This document shows, in pieces, positions 54,420-62,799 of a stretch of DNA of 64,000 nt. The DNA is taken from assembly GCA_031216915.1 (NCBI GenBank), contig CM062290.1, positions 379,980,718 through 380,044,717 on the forward strand, read 5' to 3'. Below the pieces are notes generated by a model, which was given only the letters and a program-made list of their open reading frames with translations, searched no databases and was not told the DNA's origin. Numbering within the stretch: position 1 is the stretch's first letter; each line of letters opens with the position of its first letter. Source of the stretch: Pictodentalium vernedei. Taxonomy: Eukaryota; Mollusca; Scaphopoda; Dentaliida; Dentaliidae. A program made the position numbers and the translations under genes.

Positions 54420-55244
54420 CTAATTTTTATTTTCATGCTCTATCTTATTATTATTACCATCGGGAACATAAAACTTGTCGAATCCGCACCGATATTTTCC
54501 GCGATTAAATTCCCTTGTCAAATCGATCACGACGAAATTGTAAAGTCCACCATCCCAAACCCTCTTGCAGAATCTCCTGAATTCGGCAGCGCTCATGTCG
54601 TTTGCGACGTGATCGCCGTAGATGTGATTGAGATTCTTGAGATCTTGGCGAAAGAGACATAGAAAATTAGCGTTCTCCCTTATCGTCTGTCTGGGCAATC
54701 GAAAATAATTCTGCAACAGGTAGAAACAGTCCACGTTGCTGTGTCGACCCCTAACGTAATACGATTCGCATCGGTTCTTTCTCTCCAAAAGCAGATCGTA
54801 GAAAATCATGAGATTCTTATCTTCCGATTTCAGTTCCCTAGGATCCGGAACGTCGCTAGCGTTCTCATAAAATCGACACTCGACGTTCGAAGATGCATTT
54901 CTCTTCATCAGCTCCGTCGCCGCGCCGTCCAAAATGGTCGAGAGCGGAGCTCCACACGTGTCGAATTCCTCCCTACTGTCAAAGATTCTGGCTATGACGT
55001 CCTTGGGCAATCTGCGATCCATGTACTCTCGAAGCAATCTGTATTCGGGTTGAAACAAGCTCTTGCCAAACACGAACAATCTGTCGTAATCCAACCAGTC
55101 GGGTCGGGACAACAGATTCATCAACAGATTGGTCTTTCCGCAATTCGATTTTCCCACTATCAAGCCTCTTATGCTCTTGGAAAAGTACTCGTTATTCGAC
55201 CTCTTGGTCGCGGCGTCGTTCCAAGACATATCTTTAATGTTCAT
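54420..55244 (-). CDS. A32/FtsK-type packaging ATPase, altered Walker B
   Basis: 274 aa, intact, ATG at 55,244. The Walker A motif is GLIVGKSNCGKTNLLMNLL, about 30 residues in. The second nucleotide-binding strand reads DKNLMIFYDLLLERKN. Related ATPases usually have two acidic residues (hhhhDD/E) here, but this copy has Tyr-Asp, with TAC at the first position. Downstream is a conserved region SNVDCFYLLQNYFRLPRQTI, the sensor-like Gln region of the family. The protein would pump DNA into the capsid. The frame is whole, but the Walker B change could abolish ATP hydrolysis. It could also be a mis-sequenced base. Neighbours are the penton-like and small basic genes. Confidence 0.88.
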   Translation of the reverse strand: MNIKDMSWNDAATKRSNNEYFSKSIRGLIVGKSNCGKTNLLMNLLSRPDWLDYDRLFVFGKSLFQPEYRLLREYMDRRLPKDVIARIFDSREEFDTCGAPLSTILDGAATELMKRNASSNVECRFYENASDVPDPRELKSEDKNLMIFYDLLLERKNRCESYYVRGRHSNVDCFYLLQNYFRLPRQTIRENANFLCLFRQDLKNLNHIYGDHVANDMSAAEFRRFCKRVWDGGLYNFVVIDLTREFNRGKYRCGFDKFYVPDGNNNKIEHENKN

Positions 55245-55351
55245 CTTTGTTTTTATTTTTTTTTTTGTCTGTTATTTTAGATTCTTTTCAAACACAAATT
55301 TTTTATGTTTTTCAAACTCTGTTTTTTAATGTTATTATTATTATTATTTAT

Positions 55352-55732
55352 TTATATCGCACCGTCGCGAGTTCTCTTCAATCCGGATCCACTCGTCATT
55401 TTGACTAAATCTTGTATGGGCACCACGCCATCCTTTAAATCTTTCTAATCTTTCAGCGTTCGCTCTAACGCAGCTCGCTTCGCCGGCGGACTGATCAACT
55501 TGCCGATCAACGCGTCGGCTGCCCTCTTGCCAGCCACAGAAGCTATCCTACCACTGGCTTCGGAAGCGGCTTTCTTACCAGCATCCAAAGCCGTCTTCTT
55601 ACCGACCTCAAACGCGGTCGATGCGAGTTTTCTACCCGCATTGCTCGTGAACGCTCGCATTATAGAATCGACGATGCCAGAACCGCCTTGAACGTAAGTC
55701 CTAACGTATCCCCTGTTCTTTATCACCAACAT
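55352..55732 (-). pseudogene. Small Ala/Lys-rich virion or core protein, in-frame TAG
   Basis: It starts ATG at 55,732. 95 codons run to a TAG at 55,445-55,447, and the frame then continues 30 more codons to a TAA at 55,352-55,354 ending in GSGLKRTRDGAI. The first part has a Gly-rich YVQGGSGIVDSIMR and then an Ala/Lys-rich helix (KKTALDAGKKAASEASGRI, AGKRAADALIGKL). The composition fits a DNA-condensing or capsid-lining protein. It is a plausible core protein of the virion, with no enzymatic motif. The extension after TAG looks coding, so the stop may be a mutation, but a natural stop at TAG cannot be excluded. Confidence 0.6.
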
Positions 55733-55830
55733 ATTTTATTTTTATGATATATATTTTTTTTTTTTTTTCACTGGTAAATCGTTTTGTCGTTTTTAGATAC
55801 TTTTATTATTCTAGTGTAAGAATTTACTGT

Positions 55831-55866
55831 TTTATTTGTTTGTTTGTTTGTTTGTTTGTTTGTTTC
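55831..55866. repeat. (GTTT)n microsatellite inside the Polinton
   Basis: About eight repeats of TTTG just before the promoter of the small basic gene. Confidence 0.9.
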
Positions 55867-55890
55867 TCTCTCTCTACTTATTATTATATA
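55861..55890 (-). promoter_or_regulatory. TATA plus GAGA tract before the small basic gene
   Basis: On minus, TATATAATAATAAGTAGAGA runs into GAGAG, about 130-155 bp before the ATG at 55,732. Confidence 0.5.
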
Positions 55891-55894
55891 CACA

Positions 55895-56803
55895 TCAATC
55901 CTTCAATTCGTTCATCAGCCTTTTATACTGGTTTTTATTCAAAACCTTCTGTCTCAACAATTCGTCAGATATAGTAACTATCTGATCATCTAATCCCGTG
56001 TTACCAGCCCGTCTGCTCGCCATCAACAAACTCAATTTCTGAGACATGGCGTCGGGATCGCTCGGAAGAAAAATAGCGGTTTTCACCCCTTTGCCGGTCA
56101 CCGATTCGAGGAACTTCTTGTTCATCTCCCATATGGGCTTCACTATTTTCGTCCACTTGTAACCTCTGTTGGCTTTGGGTCTCGTCTCTCTGGCATCGTT
56201 ATTTCTCTTCATGGCGTGGGTCTGGACTAGAATGTCGCCGTAATTGTCGAAATCCTGTTCCGTGAAATCTCCGGGCTTGTCGTAAAGGAGCAATCTCCGC
56301 AGACAATCGGTTACTTTATATTTATTCGAACCCACGATCAATTCGTCATCGTACATTTCCACCTCCGTATCACCTACAAAAGTTCTACCCTCAGAATCCT
56401 TATAAATTCCATACGACTGATCTCTCTTACCGCCATCATCATCGGACGATGCGACGCTACTAGTGGTGATAGTCGAAGCCGTATCATCAGACTCGCTCAT
56501 ATCTGTTTGAATTCCCGTGGGAACGTAATCCGGTGTGGATTGAACGGAATACCGATTTCCAAAACTAGGAGGCAACGAACCCATTCTCAAAGAATTTTCC
56601 TTTATGGGTCTCAATTCTTCGACTATCTCCTTCCTGCTTCGCTCTTGACCCTCCGTCACGGGTTTAAATATTTTTGTGGCTTCGCGTCTGAGTTCCATCT
56701 CACCGAGACGTCTGCTCCTATCAGCTGCCTGAATCGCCTTCTTAGCACGTAAATACCTGTCTGAAATTCGATCTCGGCGTCTAGGATCCATCTGGAAAAA
56801 CAT
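55895..56803 (-). CDS. Conserved Polinton protein of unknown function
   Basis: 302 aa, intact, ATG at 56,803. Residues 1-80 are charged and helical (RDRISDRYLRAKKAIQAADR, RKEIVEELRPIKEN). Residues 85-140 are Ser/Thr/Asp-rich and disordered (ESDDTASTITTSSVASSDDD). Residues 145-215 form a compact domain with YGIYKDSEGRTFVGDTEVEM, YDDELIVGSNKYKVTDCLRR, LLLYDKPGDFTEQDFDNYGD, which I recognise as a conserved block in proteins of this element group whose role is not known. The C-terminal 80 residues are mixed charge and helical (KKFLESVTGKGVKTAIFLPS, DELLRQKVLNKNQYKRLMNE). It is the last gene before the right end and is read inward. No catalytic motif is visible. Confidence 0.7.
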   Translation of the reverse strand: MFFQMDPRRRDRISDRYLRAKKAIQAADRSRRLGEMELRREATKIFKPVTEGQERSRKEIVEELRPIKENSLRMGSLPPSFGNRYSVQSTPDYVPTGIQTDMSESDDTASTITTSSVASSDDDGGKRDQSYGIYKDSEGRTFVGDTEVEMYDDELIVGSNKYKVTDCLRRLLLYDKPGDFTEQDFDNYGDILVQTHAMKRNNDARETRPKANRGYKWTKIVKPIWEMNKKFLESVTGKGVKTAIFLPSDPDAMSQKLSLLMASRRAGNTGLDDQIVTISDELLRQKVLNKNQYKRLMNELKD

Positions 56804-57403
56804 CTTTCGTTTTAATTGTTTTTATTTATTTTTCAAAATTAAATGTTTAATTATATTTTTATGTTTTTTGTGTTTTAAGTAATAATAAAAAAAAACTCTT
56901 TCCGTCTTAATATAATATAATAATCTGAAAATATTCACATCTCAAACTGACTGTGTTAATTGATGTTTAAAAAAAAAATACGTTTAAACAGTACATGACA
57001 AACCGGTTTCTGATTTAACGAATTTTTTGACAGTAGTGTTTACATTTTGTCAAAAGATCTTCATTCATTCACACATCAATTCATCGAGTGTCGAATTAAG
57101 AGAGAATCCTTTGATGACTGCGATTGCTATCATGAATATATTAAAAATTTTACCACTCAAAACCTAATTGAGCGGAAAATGCGTTTTAAACATTCCGTGG
57201 GGAATTCCACTAATTATAGGAATAATCATCAAAAACTTAAAATGTTTTGTTCTCAATCACACGCAATACGGCATGCTTTAAACTGGTTCGTTTTCCAAGT
57301 AAATACGGAAGCTTGGACGCTTTAAGTAAATTATAGTTAACAGAGTGACAGTTTTTGTTATCCAGTTATTAATAATGCCTATTAAGTTGAAGGCTTATTC
57401 ATG
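56804..57403. other. Right subterminal region of the Polinton
   Basis: Contains TATATTATATTAAGACGGAA-type promoter sequence on minus at 56,893-56,922 for the gene at 56,803. A plus-strand open frame at 57,047-57,325 (92 codons) is rich in His, Phe, Asn and Lys. It has no motif I recognise and may not be a gene. Confidence 0.5.
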
Positions 57404-57490
57404 CTGAATTCCACGTTGGTGAACGCATAGTGTGCGTATCTTGTACACGTACATGTACAAGTGGTCGTGGACTCTCCTTTTCTCCCTACT
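57404..57490. repeat. Polinton terminal inverted repeat, right (87 bp)
   Basis: Exact inverse of 39,720-39,806. It ends in CT-3'. Confidence 0.95.
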
Positions 57491-57496
57491 GTTATG
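57491..57496. repeat. Target-site duplication, right (GTTATG)
   Basis: Identical to 39,714-39,719. Confidence 0.95.
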
Positions 57497-57737
57497 ACCC
57501 AAGTAAAGCTATCAAATTCTGTACATATGGCCTGTGCACAAGCAATGTTTCAACCAATGGACCTCCGGGTAACTCGGAGGTCCATTGGCAGAAACATTGC
57601 ATGTGTTTGGTATGAGTAACCAGGGGAACCTGCCGTGCTTTGGGTGCCATTCGATATGGCAATTGCGCGCAAATCCAACGCGCAATTAAGCCTAGATAAG
57701 CGCACTATTCGTGACAGGACTTCTAGTTTTAACTGTA
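57491..57737. repeat. Right half of the MITE (family A) split by the Polinton
   Basis: It continues the MITE from the target site GTTATGACCCAAGTAAAG to GACTTCTAGTTTTAACTGTA. The core palindrome CAACCAATGGACCTCCGGG and inverse lies at about 57,550-57,597. Confidence 0.92.
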
Positions 57738-57899
57738 GGTCATGCGAATGACTATTGATTGTATCTCGGAAAAGCTTGAAAGTCTTTTGAAACTTTGTAC
57801 GATGCAACTCAGTTTAATCTTCGCAAGTAAAGGGAACATTTTGTATCCAGTTCAAAGACAAATTCGAATCCATCTTCTAGTTACTTCATTTGTGTATGT

Positions 57900-58629
57900 A
57901 TTTTGCAGCTGAAGATGTTAAAAACAGATGGAAGAATGTTCGCGATGCTTATGTCCGCTGGAAGCGTGTGAACAAGGGCAAAAGTGGAGATGGGTTGACG
58001 CAGATGGAACCTTTCAAATATGCACAAGCCATCGGCTTCCTCTCTGATACATCATCAGATGACAAGTAAGGGAAGATACGTGTTTTACCGAGTGGGCCCG
58101 AATGAACCGAGGCCCGTCGGTCTCGAAGAGCGAATGATTTCACATACTGAGCATCTCAGCAAACACATTTATGACCACCTCCACAATTACTGCAAAGGGG
58201 TTGAATGAGGAAATGGTTTATATGCTTATTTGATGTCTTGGACAATTTCGCACAATGTATAGGGCATCTTAAATCGAATCTCACGTTATAACGCGATTCA
58301 CAAACTGAGTTCAGTTTATTTGGTCTGGACCGAAACTTTGGCCAAATAAAAACTCTCGACCGAAATTACGGCATGGTTTTTTTAGAACCCAGTTAAACTA
58401 TGACCCGAAGTCGACATCATAACTGTTTTGTTAGTAACATAAACTTTCGTTAATGGAGTAATTATATTCGTCTTCATTTATTTATTTTATATTGTCAATA
58501 TAGTAACTAATTTGGAACATTTATTCGACTCCCAACCTGGTTCAGTGGTGACTTCGACCGGAGAACTTGAGGACGAAAATATCTCTGACAACTCCTGTGA
58601 CAATCAGACTACCAAGGAAGGGCCTCATT
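57900..58629 (+). CDS. MADF-type DNA-binding exon(s) of a Harbinger element
   Basis: An acceptor GTATTTTGCAG before 57,909 opens a frame AEDVKNRWKNVRDAYVRWKR, then MEPFKYAQAIGFLSD, and a donor GTAAGG follows at about 58,067. The W-x-x-x-R-D-x-Y pattern is that of a MADF/Myb-like DNA-binding domain, which accompanies the transposase in PIF/Harbinger transposons. A second, acidic exon-like stretch ends near 58,629 with a stop (CTTGAGGACGAAAATATCTC region). The 5' exon was not identified. It converges with the transposase on minus. The mapping of introns is tentative. Confidence 0.6.
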
Positions 58630-58652
58630 AAGTAAGTCTTCAAGGGGAAGCT

Positions 58653-59395
58653 TTATTGCCCGCTATGACATAGATAATTAGTCCAAGGTTCTGTGCATTT
58701 TGCAAAGGGCGTTGCTCGAGTATCCGCAGAGTTGTCAGCAAGGGAACGTCCTAGCACAGACCGACTGAAAATACCTTCATCACTGCTAGATCCGAATGAC
58801 CCAATGTCCACAACAACAAACTGATAACTTGCTTCCACTAGAGCGAGAAGGATAACAGAAAATGTGTTCTTGTAATTGTAATAAATAGATGCAGAATTTG
58901 GTGGGGCTCGTATTTGAATGTGATCTCCATCAAGTGCTCCTAAGCAGTTCAGAAAATTCCAAATGCGCTCAAACACACCAGCAATCATTTTCCATTTTTC
59001 TGAGTTAGGTCTGGGCAGATAAACATCTGAAAGTTCCCATATAACAGCACACACTTCCATAATAATTTCCCGAGTAGTTGAGCGTCCAATCCTATAGCAG
59101 AAAGCTAGAAATCTGTGTGAGTCACCACTTTCCAGGAACCTTAGAGTTATGGCTACTCTCTGCTGCACAAATATTGCTTCTCTGAAATGTGTGTCCAAAT
59201 CTGTCCAAACTGAGACATAAAGTCTGAAATATTGCTGAAAAAGAAGAACTGCATCAGCCTCAATTCTTGCACCAATCTGTAGTACTCTCCTAGTTTTTTC
59301 CACCTCCTTAAGGTATCATGAACCCATATTGATCTTTGAACATGTTTGGGCATGTTATTCAAGAGAAGAAGTAGCAGGAGTCTCCGTCTCTCCAT
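58653..59395 (-). pseudogene. PIF/Harbinger-type transposase, truncated
   Basis: The start MERRR at 59,395 leads into RSIWVHDTLRRWKKLGEYYR. A frameshift at an A-run near 59,240-59,260 switches to the frame that reads SVWTDLDTHFREAIFVQQRV, ESGDSHRFLAFCYRIGRSTT and NCLGALDGDHIQIRAPPNS. The last carries the first catalytic Asp of the Harbinger DDE nuclease, and VVVDIGSFGSSSDEGIFSRS carries the second. The sequence degenerates after SRSVLGRSLADN, so the region with the catalytic Glu is missing. It is a host-type DNA transposon and not part of the Polinton. Confidence 0.8.
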
Positions 59396-59885
59396 TTTGG
59401 AAGAACGTAACCATGTGAGAATGTTTCGACCATGGAAATGCAAACTCCAAAAAGTCGTACCGCTGGCGGTGTGTTCACTCTTGTACACGATTTGTTTTCC
59501 TCCAGCTTTCCGCTGTGCGAATTCCGACCGATTCCCATGTCCATTTATACTCCCACACGCCCAGCCCGCATGCACGGAGCGTGAAACTTCATGATCAGGT
59601 ATTCACTCAGTTGAAACTTTGTTTTGTTAATTTCCAATATTTTTGGGGCCACGAATGCCGACATTATGCCTATTATCCATAATGTTACATAATGTTTACC
59701 CCACCATGATATGTCGTTAACCATATCTACAGCCACACTTCATCACTATATTCTCAAAAATTTGCCATGTTATCGTGACTATACCCGTTTCACGTTTCCT
59801 TTTTTTTTGCACAGTATATATACTAAATCATCATTCCACAGGATATCATTTTATTGTTTGTTCTTTGTTTTTACTTCATTGATGT

Positions 59886-60095
59886 TTGTGCAGCAGAACT
59901 GCCCGAAACCGCCTCAAAGCACTGGGTATGAGGTTCAGAAGGGTCATCAAGCGTCCCGCTCTGTCCGATCAGCATCAAAGACGACGTTTGGAATGGTGTA
60001 TGACTCTACAACATTGGAATCTCAGGGCGTGGAGGAGAGCCCATTGGTCAGACGAGAGTAGGTTCCTGATTCAGGCTATTGAGAAAGCACGCTAG
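59886..60095 (+). pseudogene. Tc1-like transposase fragment
   Basis: About 70 codons with NRLKALGMRFRRVIKRPALS, RRRLEWCMTLQHW and HWSDESRFLI, covering the end of the HTH region and the first catalytic Asp of a Tc1 transposase. Nothing recognisable follows in this frame, so it is a truncated piece. Confidence 0.7.
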
Positions 60096-60149
60096 TTTTT
60101 GTCTTTCGACATATTAAAAAATGCCAAGGTTAACCGAAAATCAGAGGTT

Positions 60150-61110
60150 GTGAGCCACTGGTATGCATGGGGATGGGATACCTCCAGATGAGCTCGCTGC
60201 TGAGTTCGGCGCCACTGTGTCCACTATTTACCGTCTCATTGGAAGGTATAAAACCACTGGATCTACTGCCGACCAAGAGTTATGACCCCTGCACAATACC
60301 GACACATCAGGATGTCTCACTTGCGGGGTCGCTTTCTTCCGGCGACGTGGACAGCAGCAATTAATCATGGTAGAACTAACAATAGAATCAGTGCACAAAC
60401 TGTCCGCAGCAGACTCGCTGAACACGGCATCTGAAGTAGGCGTCCATACCACGGACCAATCCGCACCCAACGTCATCGTACCGTCAGAATGGAATGGGAA
60501 CGTCAGCGTGTTCGCTGGACTCAACAGCGTTGGAGCAAAGTTCTTTTTAGTGATGAATCACAATTTTGTCTCCGGCACGCTGATGGTAGGGCAAGGGTGT
60601 ATCGCCGGCGAGGAGAACTGTTTTCTGATGCTTGCGTGCGGAATGCGACCGTTTCGGCGGGGGTAGTGTAATGGTTTGGGCAGGAATTCCCTTGCACATC
60701 AAACGCAGCTGATCTGCTTCGATGATAATCTGAATGGACAGCGATATTGGGACGAAATTCTTAACGCTGTTGTCCCGTTGTCCAACGCTAACGTCGGATT
60801 GCAGTTATTCCAACAAGACAATGCCCGATGTCACGTGGCGCGTATCTGTCGTGACTTTCTTGAGGAGCAGAGCATCGAACGTCTTCCCTGGCCCCCATTT
60901 TCGCCAGATTTGTCGCCAATCGAGCATCTTTAGGATCAATTGGACCGTCGGGTACGACTTCATGATGTTCAGACGTTAGGCGATTTACATAATGTTCTAA
61001 GGCAGGGGTGGAACTCAATACCACAGGGTGACATCCAGAGGCTTATCAGGCCCATGCCCTGTCGATGTGTTGCCATCCAAGAGGCAAACGGTGGACATAC
61101 ACGCCATTGA
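60150..61110 (+). pseudogene. Tc1-like transposase, degenerate
   Basis: Plus-strand frames in order: an N-terminal HTH-like region near 60,170-60,300; VRWTQQRWSKVLFSDESQFC (first Asp) at 60,505-60,565; VYRRRGELFSDACV; and then LQLFQQDNARCHVARICRDF with the second Asp and PPFSPDLSPIEHL with the third acidic residue at 60,800-60,930. Stops and frameshifts (for example after IEHL) break it. It is a different copy from those at 2,074 and 37,370. Confidence 0.82.
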
Positions 61111-62799
61111 CTGCATGTGTGAACTTTTCATTTTACATTTTATCCCATGTCTGAACTGCGACGTCCTGACGTGACGTTGGCAACAGTAAGAACATGAAAT
61201 TATGCAAATTCATACAGCTATACTCGAAATAGGAATTTACAATAATTTGTTTGGAATTAAAGTCGATAATACTAAACAAATTGCTCCTCAAAGTTTATTA
61301 TACTTTCTTTTTTGACTGAGTATTTAATCCACATTGAAGACGGCATGCCTTGATGGTGTAGTTGGACTATTCTATTAGTCGGGATTTGAGTCACAACCGT
61401 CGGGACAAGTTCGGTTTACCCCCCAGTCAGTCATCTTCACGTCGCCCTTGACAAGTATTATTAAATATATATATATGGATAGTGTATGATTCCGTCTAGA
61501 AAGAAATTCAAGTTTTTGATTATCTCCCTTAAAATACAATGGAACTAGAAATTTTTCATCGCTCGTGGGGGTTTCCGTCCTTGGACGGCTGGCACCGTTA
61601 GTTAAATGTAAGACCTTTCAATCTACATCATTACAACGTCATGTGTATTTTACTTCCTTGAAATTGTGTTTGATTGGTTGAAATATTATTTTACATCCAA
61701 CAAATATCAATGAATGCACCCTGCTTGACATAAAACCACTGAGTGTATTTTATTCCGTGTGTTAGTACATTAGAGTTCAGAGGGATCCGCGTGGGCTTAA
61801 CAAGCAAATGTATTTTTTTTCTCTTTTAACGTATAATCACCATTAACACAAATATTCCCCCAGTACATCATTCTAACAAAGCATGCATTGATGATGTTGA
61901 AATAGTTTTTAGTCGGTATTTGAGTCACAACAATTGGGACAAAGTGGCAGGCCTTTGAATAACCCGCGAACGATCATTTAGGTTACGTGGGGGTTACGTA
62001 AATTATAAAATACCCGAACGAGCTACAGGTTACAACAAAATAATACAACAAAAATTAAACTCCTGATCTCGCATGTTTGCTGAACAGACTTGACAATCTT
62101 TCGGAATTATTTCACCTCAAAGGTTGCGCGTTGCATCCACGGATGAATAGAGTTCATTCCCGTTTACTTTTTGACAGAATTTCTGCCAAATAAAATGGAA
62201 AACAAAACTAGCACGCGATCGTCTAAGCGAGATCTAACGTTACTTGTTGCTGTTTATTTTGGCACAATTTCTATTAAGACGTCAACGGCATGGCTAGCAT
62301 TTTTAGCTGTGGGTTATCACAATGTTTTGTAGCGTAACTTGTTATCAGGTTATGCTGTAAGCTCTATATTTCCACGCCTGAATTGGGGTTACACCCCTCC
62401 CCAATCGGCGATCTTCACAACGCACCTGGTAGGTATTTTTTATTTTATTTTATTTTTTTTAAAGGACGATTGCGCCGTAGGCGCACGAGTTTATACGCCG
62501 GAGGCGTCTGAACTCGAGAGTCCTTTATATAAAAACACTTTTTTTATTCACCGGAAGGAACGCCCGAGAAGCGACTTTACGAGAACGGCTCTTATTCGAG
62601 AAATCTTCCCAAGAACAAAAAGGGACAATATAATTGTTTTCAAAGGAACATTCGGATATCAATTATGTAAAGTGAGTGAACCATCAGTTGAGAGAAGTAA
62701 CAGGGGGCGAGGCGTGGGAGGGGGGGGGGGGAGGTTGCTATTGAGATATTCTCCCATAATACACCGGGAGTCAAACTAATTTACAATTTTCTACATCAC
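61111..62799. other. No supported gene
   Basis: Spacer with a repeated motif around GTCGG(G/T)ATTTGAGTCACAAC at about 61,378 and 61,912. Also present are an inverted repeat AAAGGAC...GTCCTTT with CGCCGTAGGCG at 62,461-62,527 and a G-run near 62,722. Confidence 0.45.

Larger units (their letters stand above)
39720..57490. mobile_element. Polinton/Maverick (adintovirus-like) element, 17,771 bp
   Basis: The limits are set by 87-bp identical inverted repeats beginning AGTAGGGAGA and flanking 6-bp GTTATG duplications. The gene content is the Polinton set: rve integrase, protein-primed-type DNA polymerase B, adenain-like protease, A32/FtsK-type packaging ATPase, major capsid protein candidate and penton-like minor capsid protein. 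Accessory genes are a fibre-like protein, a PLA2-like protein and a TFIIS-like ribbon. Intact genes include capsid, protease, ATPase and PLA2-like. Broken genes are integrase, polymerase, fibre, penton-like, small basic protein, TFIIS-like and one paralogue. It may be an integrated dsDNA virus or a transposon; these overlap in this group. This copy is probably not autonomous, if the assembly is accurate. Confidence 0.95.

Noticed and set aside
57047..57325. Extra Polinton gene near the right end
   Set aside because: 92 codons on plus with no motif, odd composition and direction opposite to its neighbour. Kept only as a note.
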